Shown piece after piece: positions 9,403 through 18,353 of a stretch of 64,000 nucleotides of DNA. Made by a program: the position numbers and the translations under genes. The notes under the pieces are model-generated. The model was not told the DNA's origin. It did no database searches and saw only the letters and a program-made list of their open reading frames with translations. The DNA comes from Endoryza foliicola (GTDB lineage Bacteria; Bacteroidota; Bacteroidia; Chitinophagales; Chitinophagaceae), in contig OZ245715.1 in the NCBI GenBank assembly GCA_965226965.1, positions 4,442,151 to 4,506,150 on the forward strand, in the 5' to 3' direction. The first letter of the stretch is position 1. Every line of letters begins with the position of its first letter.

Positions 9403-10317
9403 CTAAAATGAATCTGCGTCTTGATACGCTTTAATAAGCGCCAATTCACCCTCTTTTCCGGCTGCAGCGTTTCCGTGTTCCATCCCCATTACTCCACGAT
9501 ATCCCTTATTATAGATATGTTTGAAGATATTACGGTAGTTCATTTCACCCGTGCCCGGTTCGTTTCTACCGGGATTGTCACCAATTTGGAAATACCCAAT
9601 TTCATCCCAACACTTTGTAATATTGGCGATGATGTTTCCTTCATTGCGTTGCATATGGTACATATCAAATAATATCTTACAAGCCGGACTGTTCACAGCT
9701 TTGCAAATCATATAGGTTTGATCGGAGTGGCGGAGAAACAGATCAGGATTGTCACTTAACGGTTCCAATACCATCACCAAATTATTTTTAGCTAGAATTT
9801 CAGCGCCAATTCTTAGGGCTTTGATCACATTTGCAGTTTGCATATCGAAACTCAAACTACGATCGTAATTGCCCGGCACAACCGTCATATGAGTTGCGTT
9901 TACTCTTTTGGCAACTTCTACAGCTTCATTACAGTCTTTCACCATCCGATCAATGAATTCTTGTTTTCCGGTAGTTAAACTCATTTTCCAATGCCAACTG
10001 TCGGAAGTAATTACAAACACTCCCATTGTCATTCCATATTTCGCCAAGGCCTCTCCTATCTTCTTTTGCTCATCAACCGAACGCGACATCATGCCATTGT
10101 CTTCAATACTTCTAAAGCCTTGTTCACTGGCAAATTTTATTTGATCAATAAAGTTATTGCCGGCAGTATTTCGGAACATTCCTTCATGAATTCCATAGTT
10201 GTGCTTGAATTTAAATGGTGCAGCTTCGACTGGTGCATTAGATGCCTTCAAAGAAGAACCAATTACAGTTGCTCCACCCGCAAGAAGTCCTTGTTTCATG
10301 AAATGACGACGTTCCAT
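9403..10317 (-). CDS. exported sugar isomerase/epimerase, hydroxypyruvate-isomerase-like TIM barrel
   Basis: A 304-residue TIM-barrel enzyme of the xylose-isomerase-like superfamily (AP endonuclease family 2 fold). It starts with a Tat-like leader, RRHFMKQGLLAGGATVIG, implying export in folded form. Candidate metal ligands of this superfamily are in place: Glu185 (VMVLEPLSDN), Asp218 and His221 (LFDMYHMQ), and Glu280 (GVMGMEHG), with NEGN and GRNEPGTGE loops as in hydroxypyruvate isomerase relatives. The usual reaction is aldose-ketose or epimer interconversion on a small sugar acid or sugar; the substrate is unknown. The neighbouring Gfo/Idh/MocA dehydrogenase, also Tat-like, suggests the two work on related carbohydrates, a pairing often seen in Bacteroidota. 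Confidence 0.8.
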   Translation of the reverse strand: MERRHFMKQGLLAGGATVIGSSLKASNAPVEAAPFKFKHNYGIHEGMFRNTAGNNFIDQIKFASEQGFRSIEDNGMMSRSVDEQKKIGEALAKYGMTMGVFVITSDSWHWKMSLTTGKQEFIDRMVKDCNEAVEVAKRVNATHMTVVPGNYDRSLSFDMQTANVIKALRIGAEILAKNNLVMVLEPLSDNPDLFLRHSDQTYMICKAVNSPACKILFDMYHMQRNEGNIIANITKCWDEIGYFQIGDNPGRNEPGTGEMNYRNIFKHIYNKGYRGVMGMEHGNAAAGKEGELALIKAYQDADSF

Positions 10318-10449
10318 AGTAAATTATTTAAAAACTAAATTAAACCCTTTTTAGAGATCACCACTCAATTTAAGCAAACGTTTCCCTTAATTTTCTGAAT
10401 TTAGGGCCAACGGTCACAAAACAGTGCCAATATTCCTTAATTTTCCGTT

Positions 10450-11442
10450 ATGAAGAATTGGCTTATTGTACGTGTAATTTTTACACTTCTTTTTATTGGT
10501 TTTTGGGTATTAGAAATTGCAGCACAATCAACCGACTCGAGCAGAGCAGCTTATACGCTGCAAATTCCCGGATCGTTGATAAGTTTCAAGATGGTTCCTA
10601 TCAGTGGCGGTAGTTTCACCATGGGTAGTGTAGAAACTGAGAAAGGAAGAAGAGCAGATGAGGGACCTCAGCACACAGTAACAATTGCCGCTTTTTGGAT
10701 GGAAGAGCATGAAGTTACTTACGATGAATTTCTCTTATTCTTCAATGATGAACAAGTGAGTAGAAACTCACAGGTAGATGCCGTTACTCGGCCTACTCCA
10801 CAATACATTGATTTAAGTTGGGGTATGGGAAAACAAGGTGGCTTTCCGGTGAATAGCATGAGTCAACACACGGCAATGATGTATTGCAGATGGTTGTACT
10901 TGAAAACAGGTCAGTTTTATCGATTGCCAACTGAAGCTGAATGGGAGTATGCCTGCAGAGCCGGCTCCACCACAACTTATTTTTTTGGTAACGATGAGGC
11001 ACAACTGAAAGATTATGCCTGGTTTGCTTTGAACAGCAAAAACAAATATCAAAAGGTAATGCAAAAGAAACCCAACGCATGGGGCTTGTACGACATGTTG
11101 GGAAATGTGGCCGAATGGACCCTCGATGGTTACAATGAAAGTTTTTATGCGTCGGACAATGCAAAGAAAGAAAATGCCCTAGCTATACCTACTACCCAAT
11201 ACCCAAGAGTGGTTAGAGGTGGTGGCTATTTGGATCCGGCTGACGCATTGCGTTCTGCTGCCAGAACCAAATCGGAAGCGCGCTGGAACAGAAGAGATCC
11301 ACAAATTCCAAAAAGCAAATGGTGGCTCACCGATGGCATGAGTGTTGGGTTTAGAGTGGTGCGCCCTGCAGGAAATTTTACAAAAGAAGAAATTGAAAAG
11401 TTTTACAACGACTTTTTAGGAACTAAAGAAGAAGAACAATAA
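10450..11442 (+). CDS. secreted SUMF1/FGE-domain protein
   Basis: The 330-residue product starts with a signal peptide ending near EIAAQ. The rest is a formylglycine-generating-enzyme (SUMF1) fold: opening FKMVPISGGSFTMGS, then ATYDEF-like EVTYDEFLLFF, RLPTEAEWEYACRAG, WGLYDMLGNVAEWTLDGY, and the closing RVVRGGGYLDPAD with SVGFRVVRP. True FGE uses a cysteine pair to oxidise sulfatase cysteines; I do not see that pair in the C-terminal core, so sulfatase activation is unlikely. Bacterial relatives include structural or ligand-binding proteins such as those of the gliding and T9SS machinery. The gene is followed 38 bp later by the Gfo/Idh/MocA gene on the same strand, so they are probably one operon. 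Confidence 0.8.
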   Translation: MKNWLIVRVIFTLLFIGFWVLEIAAQSTDSSRAAYTLQIPGSLISFKMVPISGGSFTMGSVETEKGRRADEGPQHTVTIAAFWMEEHEVTYDEFLLFFNDEQVSRNSQVDAVTRPTPQYIDLSWGMGKQGGFPVNSMSQHTAMMYCRWLYLKTGQFYRLPTEAEWEYACRAGSTTTYFFGNDEAQLKDYAWFALNSKNKYQKVMQKKPNAWGLYDMLGNVAEWTLDGYNESFYASDNAKKENALAIPTTQYPRVVRGGGYLDPADALRSAARTKSEARWNRRDPQIPKSKWWLTDGMSVGFRVVRPAGNFTKEEIEKFYNDFLGTKEEEQ

Positions 11443-11480
11443 ACAACCAACTATTTCAAAACACACCCAAACAATTGCAT

Positions 11481-12809
11481 ATGAATAAACATTCACGCCG
11501 CGATTTTGTGAAACAAACATCGTTTTTGGCCGGAGGCATTTTTTCTGCCCCACTCATTGCCGGAGCTACCAACTATCATTCAGGAGCTGCCGGTACTATT
11601 AAAATTGCCATCGTAGGTTGCGGTGGTAGAGGAACCGGTGCTACCTTACAGGCATTGGTTGCTCGTCCGGAAGTTACGCTGGTAGCCATGGCCGATGCAT
11701 TTCGCGATCGACTCGATAGCTGCTACAAAACGTTGATGAGTGAAGATGCCTCCGATTCAAAAGGAAACAAAGTTGACCTTAAACCCAAGATTCAAGTTCC
11801 GGAAGAAAACAAATTCACCGGATTTGATGCTTATAAAAAAGCCATTGCGTTGGCCGATGTAGTTATTTTAACCACGCCTCCCGGTTTCCGCCCTGTTCAT
11901 TTTGAAGAAGCGATCTCTCAAGGCAAACATGTATTCATGGAGAAGCCAGTGGCTACCGACCCTGCCGGTGTTCAAAAAGTATTGGCAGCGGCTGTCATCG
12001 CTAAAGAGAAAAAATTGAATGTGGTGGTGGGTCTTCAACGCCACTATCAAAACAGCTACCGTGAATTGTTCAAGCGTAAGGATATGATCGGCGACATCGT
12101 TTCTGCTCAAGCATGGTGGGACAACGATGGTGTTTGGGTCAACAAACGCAAGTACCAACAAACTGAAATGGAATACCAAATGCGCAACTGGTACTATTTC
12201 AATTGGCTTTGTGGTGATCATATTACGGAACAACACATTCACAATATTGATGTGATCAACTGGTTCAAAGGTGGCTATCCGGTGAAAGCGCAAGGTATTG
12301 GTGGACGTCAGGTGAGAAAAGGCAAAGAATACGGAGAGATCTTCGATCACCATTATGTTGAATTTCATTATGCCGATGGCTCAATTTTGAACAGTCAGTG
12401 CCGCCACATTCCGGGCACTATGAGTAAAGTAGACGAGTTGTTAGTAGGAACCAAGGGTAAAATTTTTGCAGGAGCCGCAAACATCGTTGACTATAAAGGC
12501 AAAGTATTGTATCAATACGACACCAAACTAGAAAACAATCCATACCAAACCGAACACGATGAATTATTCGATGCCATTGTGAAAGGTGAATACAAATTTG
12601 CTGATGCAGAAAACGGTGCAAAGAGTACCATGACTTCAATTTTGGGAAGAATGGCAACTTATTCCGGTCAGGTAATTGAATGGGACAAAGCCATTAACAG
12701 TGGTTTATCGATTCAACCAAAATCATATGACTGGAATGCAATGCCGCCTACTTTGCCTAATGAGGATGGATTTTATCCGGTGGCGGTTCCGGGGAAGACA
12801 ACGTATTAA
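11481..12809 (+). CDS. Tat-exported Gfo/Idh/MocA-family oxidoreductase
   Basis: A 442-residue NAD(P)-dependent dehydrogenase. I take the ATG at 11481; the in-frame codon two residues earlier is TTG. The N-terminus (NKHSRRDFVKQTSFLAGG) is a twin-arginine leader. A Rossmann dinucleotide motif IAIVGCGGRGTGA follows at about 37-49, and the family EKPVATDPAG loop (Lys binds substrate) at about 155. The C-terminal alpha/beta domain carries the GDHITEQHIHNIDV segment with the presumed catalytic His. Exported members in Bacteroidota often act on glycosides or sugar acids. It sits in a group with a TIM-barrel isomerase and SUMF1 protein, suggesting a small carbohydrate-modifying cassette. Substrate unknown. 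Confidence 0.88.
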   Translation: MNKHSRRDFVKQTSFLAGGIFSAPLIAGATNYHSGAAGTIKIAIVGCGGRGTGATLQALVARPEVTLVAMADAFRDRLDSCYKTLMSEDASDSKGNKVDLKPKIQVPEENKFTGFDAYKKAIALADVVILTTPPGFRPVHFEEAISQGKHVFMEKPVATDPAGVQKVLAAAVIAKEKKLNVVVGLQRHYQNSYRELFKRKDMIGDIVSAQAWWDNDGVWVNKRKYQQTEMEYQMRNWYYFNWLCGDHITEQHIHNIDVINWFKGGYPVKAQGIGGRQVRKGKEYGEIFDHHYVEFHYADGSILNSQCRHIPGTMSKVDELLVGTKGKIFAGAANIVDYKGKVLYQYDTKLENNPYQTEHDELFDAIVKGEYKFADAENGAKSTMTSILGRMATYSGQVIEWDKAINSGLSIQPKSYDWNAMPPTLPNEDGFYPVAVPGKTTY

Positions 12810-12926
12810 TGGATGCGCGCTTCGCGGCATAAAGAGACGCAAAGATTATGAAGGGAAAGGAGTTTCGCTAAGAAAGGCTTTAGTAAACGTCTTTTTTTAA
12901 CCACAGATCACTCAGATTATACAGAT

Positions 12927-12980
12927 TACCACAGATTAGAGGCTGTAAGATAATACCCTCTGGTCTGTGGTATTTTTTTT
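12927..12980 (+). terminator. terminator after the oxidoreductase gene
   Basis: Arms TACCACAGA (12927-12935) and TCTGTGGTA (12964-12972) pair, extended by GAGG/CCTC, and are followed by eight T. The arms are made from the dispersed ACCACAGATTA element, so a repeat may have been recruited as a terminator. Confidence 0.7.
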
Positions 12981-13213
12981 GAACCGAAGCGGTGGTTCGA
13001 AGAATTCATTCAATTAACCAATTCTCAAACCATCACATCTTCAAATTACCTGTTCTCATCCTCCCTCTTGTATTTCGGTTGTTCCATTATTAATTATTAA
13101 TTATTCATTCTTAATTAATTCCCCCTGTTCTTCTTCCTGTTCTTTCTTGATCTACCCGGCTGTTCCATTATTAATTATTACTTATTAATTATTAATTGCC
13201 CCCTCCTCGCTTC
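12981..13213. repeat. spacer with dispersed AT-rich repeat elements
   Basis: Between the oxidoreductase terminator and the ABC permease stop, 13075-13110 and 13155-13200 carry the element CGGCTGTTCCATTATTAATT twice. Each is followed by CCCCCTGTTCTT- or CCCCCTCC-like pyrimidine tracts. No gene seen. Confidence 0.65.
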
Positions 13214-14053
13214 TTAAGACAAAATGTCCTTCTTCTTAAACACCCACCAAGAAGCTCCCAACAAAACGAGAATATAAACAACCAATACTTTTGCCGAATA
13301 TCCGATGGTGGCATAATCGATGGGGTTATCAAAGTATCCTTTCCAACCTAACATTTGAGAGGTAAAAAGATAAGGCTTCATTAAATTAAACAGCGGTATG
13401 TCCATTATAGAGAGAATAGTTGCTACAATAACAACGCTCATAGTGGTTGCGATTGGGCCCAATGAATTCTCCGCGAACAATGAGAGAAAGAAAGAGATGG
13501 TAGCTACCGTGATCATGGCCAGTGAGGCAAATCCGAATGACAAAAAATACCTCCACAAAATATCATTCGACTTTATTTGTACAATCTGTTCACTTTGAAA
13601 AATGAGCATATCTCCTTTTCCAAAAAACACGAGCGAAAGCAATAAAGCCAAAAAGGCCATCCAAAGAAGAAGAGCGATGGTATACGTAACAGTAGCCAGA
13701 TACTTTCCTAAAAGCAAAGAAGTTCTGCTTATGGGTTTGGTGGCAATCAAACGCAGGGTTCCCATGGCAGCTTCACCCGCAAACATATCACCGCCTACCA
13801 TGGCTATTAGCAGTGGAACGTGAATCAAAAGCGTTTGAAGCACAATGTAACAGATTAAATATCCATTCATCACCTTTCCTTCTACATTAAACGTGTTCTT
13901 GATGCTTTGCAACATGAAACTCACATAGGTTTCTCCATCTACATACAATGCCAATTGAATCAACATCACAATAGCTGCAATGGCACCGAATGAAATATAG
14001 GTGCGAGGGCGCATGAATATTTTATACAACTCAATTCGTAAAACGGTCAACAT
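13214..14053 (-). CDS. ABC-2 type transporter permease
   Basis: A 279-residue integral membrane protein with about six predicted transmembrane segments (for example YISFGAIAAIVMLIQLAL, LICYIVLQTLLIHVPLLIAMV, ATVTYTIALLLWMAFLALLLSLVF, IATTMSVVIVATILSIM, VLVVYILVLLGASWWVF). The segment GDMFAGEAAMGTLRLIATKPISRTSLLLGKY is the classic ABC-2 exporter signature between helices. It pairs with the ATPase encoded directly upstream; the permease start overlaps the ATPase 3' end by 23 bp, indicating translational coupling. Such NatAB/CcmA-like pairs export small molecules, lipids or antimicrobial compounds; the cargo cannot be inferred. Confidence 0.9.
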   Translation of the reverse strand: MLTVLRIELYKIFMRPRTYISFGAIAAIVMLIQLALYVDGETYVSFMLQSIKNTFNVEGKVMNGYLICYIVLQTLLIHVPLLIAMVGGDMFAGEAAMGTLRLIATKPISRTSLLLGKYLATVTYTIALLLWMAFLALLLSLVFFGKGDMLIFQSEQIVQIKSNDILWRYFLSFGFASLAMITVATISFFLSLFAENSLGPIATTMSVVIVATILSIMDIPLFNLMKPYLFTSQMLGWKGYFDNPIDYATIGYSAKVLVVYILVLLGASWWVFKKKDILS

Positions 14054-14969
14054 GTTGATTAGCGCTTGTAAGTGATAAGAAATAATCTTCTAGTGAATAC
14101 TTTGGTTGAAGAGAAATCAATCGGCCACCTTCATTAATTATGAAAGAAGAGAAGCCAGGGATCTGATTTTTATCTATCTGAAGTACGAATCCTGTACCGG
14201 TTACTTCTGTGATGTTTTCTGCCCATATAGAAGACTGCAATACAGTTAGCATTTCAGCAGGATTCTCCAGCTCCACATTAACAATCATCTTTGAAGGATC
14301 GAACAATTCTTTCACAGCGCCTTCCACTACTTTCTTTCCTTTGTCAATGATGATCATCCGATCGGCGATCAACTCAATTTCACTTAGCAAGTGAGAAGAA
14401 ACCAAAATGGTTTTGCCTTCTTTCTTACAAAGCTTCAGAATCAAGTTTCTGATATCGGCAATCCCTTGAGGATCCAAACCATTGGTTGGTTCGTCGAGAA
14501 TAATAAGATCAGGATTGTGAATGAGGGCTACCGCTAAACCGAGGCGTTGTTTCATGCCCTGAGAAAAAGTGCGGACTTTGCTATGCGCTCTTTTCTCCAA
14601 ACCAACCTGAGTAAGTTGGTACATAAGCTGATCTTGGTCGGGTTTCAACCCGCTGAGTCGGGCAAAAAGGCGTAGGTTTTCGTAAGCGGTTAGGTATTTA
14701 TAGAGGTCGGGGCGTTCAATAACGGCGCCAATTTTGGAAAGAATTTCTGAGCGATTGGTTTCCAATGATTTGCCAAAAATCTCGATACTGCCTGAACTGG
14801 GTTTGATGAGTGACAAAAGCATTCGAATGGTAGTAGATTTTCCGGCGCCGTTTTGGCCCAGAAAACCGTGAATTTCACCGGGATATACTTCGAAAGAAAG
14901 GCCGTCTACCGCCCTCAATTCCTTGTATTCCTTGGTAAGATTCGTAACTTTTATGACCGGATTCTCCAT
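14031..14969 (-). CDS. ABC transporter ATP-binding protein
   Basis: A 312-residue ABC ATPase starting at MENPVIKVTNLTKEY (ATG at 14969; the more upstream reading begins with TTG). Walker A GQNGAGKST lies at about 38-46, the Q-loop region after KPSSGSIEIFG, the ABC signature as FSQGMKQRL, Walker B as LIILDEPTNGLDPQG, and the switch His in LVSSHLLSEIE. The last 80 residues form the extra C-terminal domain of the CcmA/NatA-type importer-like ATPases that serve ABC-2 permeases. Its 3' end overlaps the permease gene. Energises export by the partner permease at the inner membrane. Confidence 0.92.
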   Translation of the reverse strand: MENPVIKVTNLTKEYKELRAVDGLSFEVYPGEIHGFLGQNGAGKSTTIRMLLSLIKPSSGSIEIFGKSLETNRSEILSKIGAVIERPDLYKYLTAYENLRLFARLSGLKPDQDQLMYQLTQVGLEKRAHSKVRTFSQGMKQRLGLAVALIHNPDLIILDEPTNGLDPQGIADIRNLILKLCKKEGKTILVSSHLLSEIELIADRMIIIDKGKKVVEGAVKELFDPSKMIVNVELENPAEMLTVLQSSIWAENITEVTGTGFVLQIDKNQIPGFSSFIINEGGRLISLQPKYSLEDYFLSLTSANQHVDRFTN

Positions 14970-15315
14970 ATGCATCTGCAAAGACAAAATATATTACAAA
15001 AGGTTTGAAATCTAAAAAACTGCCTATGAGTTAGTTAGCTCAAGGTAGGCATAAAATTAAGTGGATGCACTTGCAAATACTAAAAACGGCTACTATATTT
15101 GTTGCACTACAAACATCCTAAGAGAATTCCGTTTCAGATTCTCCAATTTCCTTTCTCTAATTTCTAGTTTATTTATTGTGTTCCAATAACTATGTACCAC
15201 ACAGTACAAGTCATTAGTTTTTTCCAGATATACCGTCCAACCTACGAAATGCCCCAATGGTGGATTACCTCCCACCGCAGTGCTTAACTTTTATTCATTC
15301 TGAAACCTGACAAAA
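14970..15315. other. divergent spacer between ABC operon and secreted-protein gene
   Basis: No gene is supported. The only open frame of note (minus strand 15093-15275, 60 codons) has no family resemblance. The region must contain promoters for both flanking genes, but I see no exact TAnnTTTG box. Confidence 0.5.
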
Positions 15316-16746
15316 ATGAAACGCATTATCGCTGTATGGGCATTATTGGCTTTTGCTAACGCGAAAGCTCAGACGATTGAAAATTTTAACACCAAACCGG
15401 GTGTTTCAACCAATCAAGTTCGTTCTTATCTTCAAACCAATTGCTGGGTAATTGCTGATTTCGATGTGAATCGAAATGGCTGGACTCCAACAATGGAAGG
15501 AAATGGTGCGATGGTATCATCGGCACTTGGAAATGGACATCCGAACAGTGGTATTTTTACCCCCGTTTTAAATATCAATGGATCCTTAACCGTAACTTTC
15601 TTGTATCAGTTTAGTGAAGCTTTGGCGGCAAATGCCAGCAGAAAGCTTTCACTTCTACTGGTAAATGCCGAACACCAAACCGAACAAGTATTGGACGAGA
15701 TCAGCTTTACCAAAGTAACACCTAATTCAACTTACACCTACGAACACAGCTTTAGCAATTTAAAGAACGGTGCATACAAACTTTGTGTGAAGTATAGTGG
15801 TGTAGGTGGTGCTACTAAAGTTGCCATCGACCAGCTGCAATTCTCAGCTCCCTATTTTTACAACAATGGTTGCAACGAAGCACCGGTAGCTTCAAACGAA
15901 ACGATCACAGGTATGCCCGATAGAACCGCAACCGGTTCCTTGATGGCCACTGATAAAAATACTCAAGACCAAAAGTTGAGTTACTACATTGTAGGCAATT
16001 CTCCTGATGGCGAAGTAAAAATTACAGCCGATAACCAATTCAGCTTTGTTCCTAAACCTGATTTCAAAGGCAATAGTACAAAATTCACCTACCAAGCTTG
16101 CGATAATGGTGCAGGCGCACTTTGCTCAAATCAAGCAACGGTTACACTTCAGTTTCCAGCCGGAACATCGAATGGTTTCGCTTTGGCAAACTTGAAAGGC
16201 AATTATGAATCAGCAGGTGATGTGGTATTGGATTGGAACAGCATTGCAGAAGTTTCTGGTGATCGCTACGAAATAGAACGCAGCACCGATGGCAAGAAAT
16301 GGAGCACTGTTGGTAGTTTGAAAGCTGCCGGTAGATCTTCACAGTTAAAGTCTTACCGCTTTTCCGACCATGTCGGTTCTTATACTGCAAAAAGAAAAGA
16401 TTTGTTCTACCGACTGAAAGCAGTGAACACAGGCGGAGAAGCTTGGACCAGTAAGATTCTTGTAGTTCGTGTATACAACTCTACATTTACTCAAATGATC
16501 AGTGTGGCACCAGATGTAGCTAAAAACGATATCACCGCTACTGTTCAATTGAATGAACCAGCTATCATTGTAATGAAAGTAGTAGACAATGCCGGAAGTG
16601 AAATCATGCGCAAGTCTATTAAAGCGAACGGTGGGTCTAATACTTTGGCAATGGAAGGAACCAATAACCTTGGCAAAGGAAACTACACATTCGAAGTAAT
16701 TGTAAACAGCACCGAGAGAATGTCGGTAGCGCTTATCAAAGAATAA
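15316..16746 (+). CDS. secreted T9SS cargo protein with Ig/cadherin-like domain
   Basis: This 476-residue protein has a signal peptide (MKRIIAVWALLAFANAKAQ). An N-terminal beta-rich domain follows (about 25-180; VIADFDVNRNGWTP), resembling carbohydrate-binding or jelly-roll modules. Then comes a cadherin/Big-type domain (about 188-275): NEAPVASNETITGMP, SYYIVGNSPDGEV and FTYQACDNGAGALCSNQATVTL are the marks of the VCBS/Big_9 repeat with D-rich calcium loops. The T9SS-associated region (DRYEIERSTDGKKWSTVG) and a C-terminal sorting domain ending in MSVALIKE complete it. It is likely a cell-surface or secreted adhesin-like protein. It stands alone and its ligand is unknown. Confidence 0.75.
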   Translation: MKRIIAVWALLAFANAKAQTIENFNTKPGVSTNQVRSYLQTNCWVIADFDVNRNGWTPTMEGNGAMVSSALGNGHPNSGIFTPVLNINGSLTVTFLYQFSEALAANASRKLSLLLVNAEHQTEQVLDEISFTKVTPNSTYTYEHSFSNLKNGAYKLCVKYSGVGGATKVAIDQLQFSAPYFYNNGCNEAPVASNETITGMPDRTATGSLMATDKNTQDQKLSYYIVGNSPDGEVKITADNQFSFVPKPDFKGNSTKFTYQACDNGAGALCSNQATVTLQFPAGTSNGFALANLKGNYESAGDVVLDWNSIAEVSGDRYEIERSTDGKKWSTVGSLKAAGRSSQLKSYRFSDHVGSYTAKRKDLFYRLKAVNTGGEAWTSKILVVRVYNSTFTQMISVAPDVAKNDITATVQLNEPAIIVMKVVDNAGSEIMRKSIKANGGSNTLAMEGTNNLGKGNYTFEVIVNSTERMSVALIKE

Positions 16747-16897
16747 GAGATACTTAATAATTAAGAATTAATAATTAATAATGGTGGGCATGCCTCATGG
16801 TATTGAAATGTTACGAGTGTAGAACATTTGTACCACTCACTGTTTCAAATATTTGGATAACAATTTTTTTGTTAGGTTTATCAGAGGTAAAGAAGTA

Positions 16898-16924
16898 CCC
16901 GGAGAGATCCGGGGCTTTTTTTTG
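16898..16924 (+). terminator. rho-independent terminator
   Basis: Stem CCCGGA (16898-16903), loop GAGA, TCCGGG, then GC and eight or more T. It lies about 150 bp beyond the secreted-protein stop and would terminate a plus-strand transcript with a long 3' UTR. Confidence 0.75.
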
Positions 16925-16930
16925 ATCAGA

Positions 16931-17398
16931 ATTGATCAGGATTTACAGGATTAAAGGATTTACAGGATTATGATTTTAATGGATAGGTTAGATGGATGCC
17001 TGTTTTATAAAAAATGGATGTTATGATGATCGGGCAATCGACGCTGTAGGCATCGAACATCAGTAGCAATTGATCAGGATTTACAGGATTAAAGGATTTA
17101 CAGGATTATGATTTTAATGGATAGGTTAGATGGATGCCTGTTTTATAAAAAATGGATGTTATGATGATCGGGCAATCGACGCTGTAGGCATCGAACATCA
17201 GTAGCAATTGATCAGGATTCACAAGATTAAAGGATTTACAGGATTGTGATTTTAATGGGTAGATTAGATAAACCTATTACTGGTGAGGAACGGTTGAAAG
17301 GATAGAGAAAACGAAGCTGTAGGCGTCGAACATTAATAGCGATAAACGTAAACAAAGCAACACGATCCTGTAGGGGTCGAACCTTAGTAGAATTGAAG
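16931..17398. repeat. tandem 138-bp repeat, two perfect copies plus degenerate copies
   Basis: Units start at 16931, 17069 and 17207, exactly 138 bp apart; the first two agree over the full unit as far as I can read. The third diverges after about 70 bp but resumes with GCTGTAGGCGTCGAACAT. A fourth fragment at about 17342-17398 contains CGATCCTGTAGGGGTCGAAC. Each unit ends with a near-palindromic GACGCTGTAGGCATCGAACAT core, related as a reverse complement to the CGACCCCTACAGGGTCG core of the 54-bp array at 51.8 kb. Inner ATCAGGATTTACAGGATTA phrases are the dispersed element frequent in these genomes. The array lies 3' of the winged-helix gene on the minus strand. No coding potential is seen. 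Confidence 0.85.
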
Positions 17399-17411
17399 CC
17401 TTGTTTCAATC

Positions 17412-17696
17412 TTATTTACCTAAATAAGATTGGAGGTTGGCGACGTATATTTCAAAGGCTTTGATGCCTTCGGGAGTGATTTTGCAGATGGTTTGAGGAT
17501 AGTTGTCTTTGAATTGTTTCACAACATCAATGTAACCCGCGTCTTTCAACTTATTGATTTGAACGCTTAAGTTACCTGCTGTAGCACCTGTTTTCTCTTT
17601 GATAAACGTGAATTCTGCTTCTTTCAATCCAATTAAGAGAGAAACCACTGCCAAGCGGAGTTGAGAATGTAATATGGGATCAAGATCCTTAAACAT
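17412..17696 (-). CDS. winged-helix transcriptional regulator (HTH_34 type)
   Basis: A 94-residue DNA-binding protein made of a single winged helix-turn-helix domain. The recognition region reads FIKEKTGATAGNLSVQINKLKDAGYIDV, followed by the wing KQFKDNYPQTICKITPEGIKAFEIY; this is the MarR/ArsR-related HTH_34 pattern, in which the protein acts as a dimer with no separate ligand domain. The start overlaps the upstream membrane-protein gene by 8 bp, so it is the last cistron of the TonB-receptor operon 21936-17412. It may act on its own operon, whose promoter contains two palindromes. Confidence 0.85.
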   Translation of the reverse strand: MFKDLDPILHSQLRLAVVSLLIGLKEAEFTFIKEKTGATAGNLSVQINKLKDAGYIDVVKQFKDNYPQTICKITPEGIKAFEIYVANLQSYLGK

Positions 17697-18351
17697 TTTT
17701 AGTGCCTGCCTTTTGTTCTAAATACATTTTCCGAAGCTTAATTCCGGGAATCAACCAAGCCAACATAGCTGCTGCAGCCATTAAAAGAAAGTCGGTTGCT
17801 AAGGACGTAAAAATCGCAACAATAGCAGCTACCCAGCAAAAGATTCCTCCAATCATCATCAACTTAAATTTCCTGACAAAAGCCGTTACCAGGGTGGGTA
17901 ATCCGTACATAAACAAAAGCAAGGCAGCGCCATAGCTCCACAACTCAAACTCAGGAGCTTTGCCTCCCATGGAGCGGTATTCTTTCAAGATAGGATACAA
18001 CTCGTTCGATAAACTTGCTAAAGTGAAATTGATAAAGAAAACGCCAAATGCAAATGCGATCCAAACGTAATCAATTGATTGATCAACCCAAGACTTTGTA
18101 GCTTTTGCCTTTTTTTCTCGAATGGAAAGCCAGATTTGCGGTATCAGTCCTAGTATTGGTAAGATCCAGATGTCAAATGGAAATCTGAAACTGGTAGTAA
18201 TTTGGATGTATTGTGCTATGGAGCAAAATGTAATGATGGAGCCCCAGATTATTGGGCCTAAACCGGATTCTACAAAATTGTTCTTTGCAGTGGAGATCAT
18301 CTTAGCGATGAGCTCCATACTTTCTTTTTCAGATAATGGTTTTTCTTCCAT
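17689..18351 (-). CDS. five-helix membrane protein of unknown function (paralogue A)
   Basis: Product of 220 residues, starting at the ATG at 18351 (MEEKPLSEKESMELIAKMISTAKNNF); the codon reported further upstream is TTG. Five hydrophobic segments follow (IIWGSIITFCSIAQYI, FDIWILPILGLIPQIWL, YVWIAFAFGVFFINF, AALLLFMYGLPTLVTAF, IGGIFCWVAAIVAIF-LAWLIPGI). It has the same layout and N-terminal helix (xxPLSxxESxxxIxxMI) as the next gene upstream, so they are tandem paralogues. Function unknown. Genes of this type often precede a small winged-helix regulator, as here, perhaps as a membrane-bound partner (inference). It overlaps the next gene by 8 bp. Confidence 0.75.
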   Translation of the reverse strand: MEEKPLSEKESMELIAKMISTAKNNFVESGLGPIIWGSIITFCSIAQYIQITTSFRFPFDIWILPILGLIPQIWLSIREKKAKATKSWVDQSIDYVWIAFAFGVFFINFTLASLSNELYPILKEYRSMGGKAPEFELWSYGAALLLFMYGLPTLVTAFVRKFKLMMIGGIFCWVAAIVAIFTSLATDFLLMAAAAMLAWLIPGIKLRKMYLEQKAGTKNV

Positions 18352-18353
18352 AA

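Noticed and set aside
10450..11442. Sulfatase-activating formylglycine enzyme
   Set aside because: Fold fits, but the catalytic cysteine pair is not seen and no sulfatase gene is nearby.
12676..12900. 74-codon plus-strand frame over the end of the oxidoreductase gene
   Set aside because: Out-of-frame shadow of the real gene running into repeat DNA.
15093..15275. 60-codon minus-strand frame
   Set aside because: No family resemblance or ribosome-binding signal; sits in a divergent promoter region.
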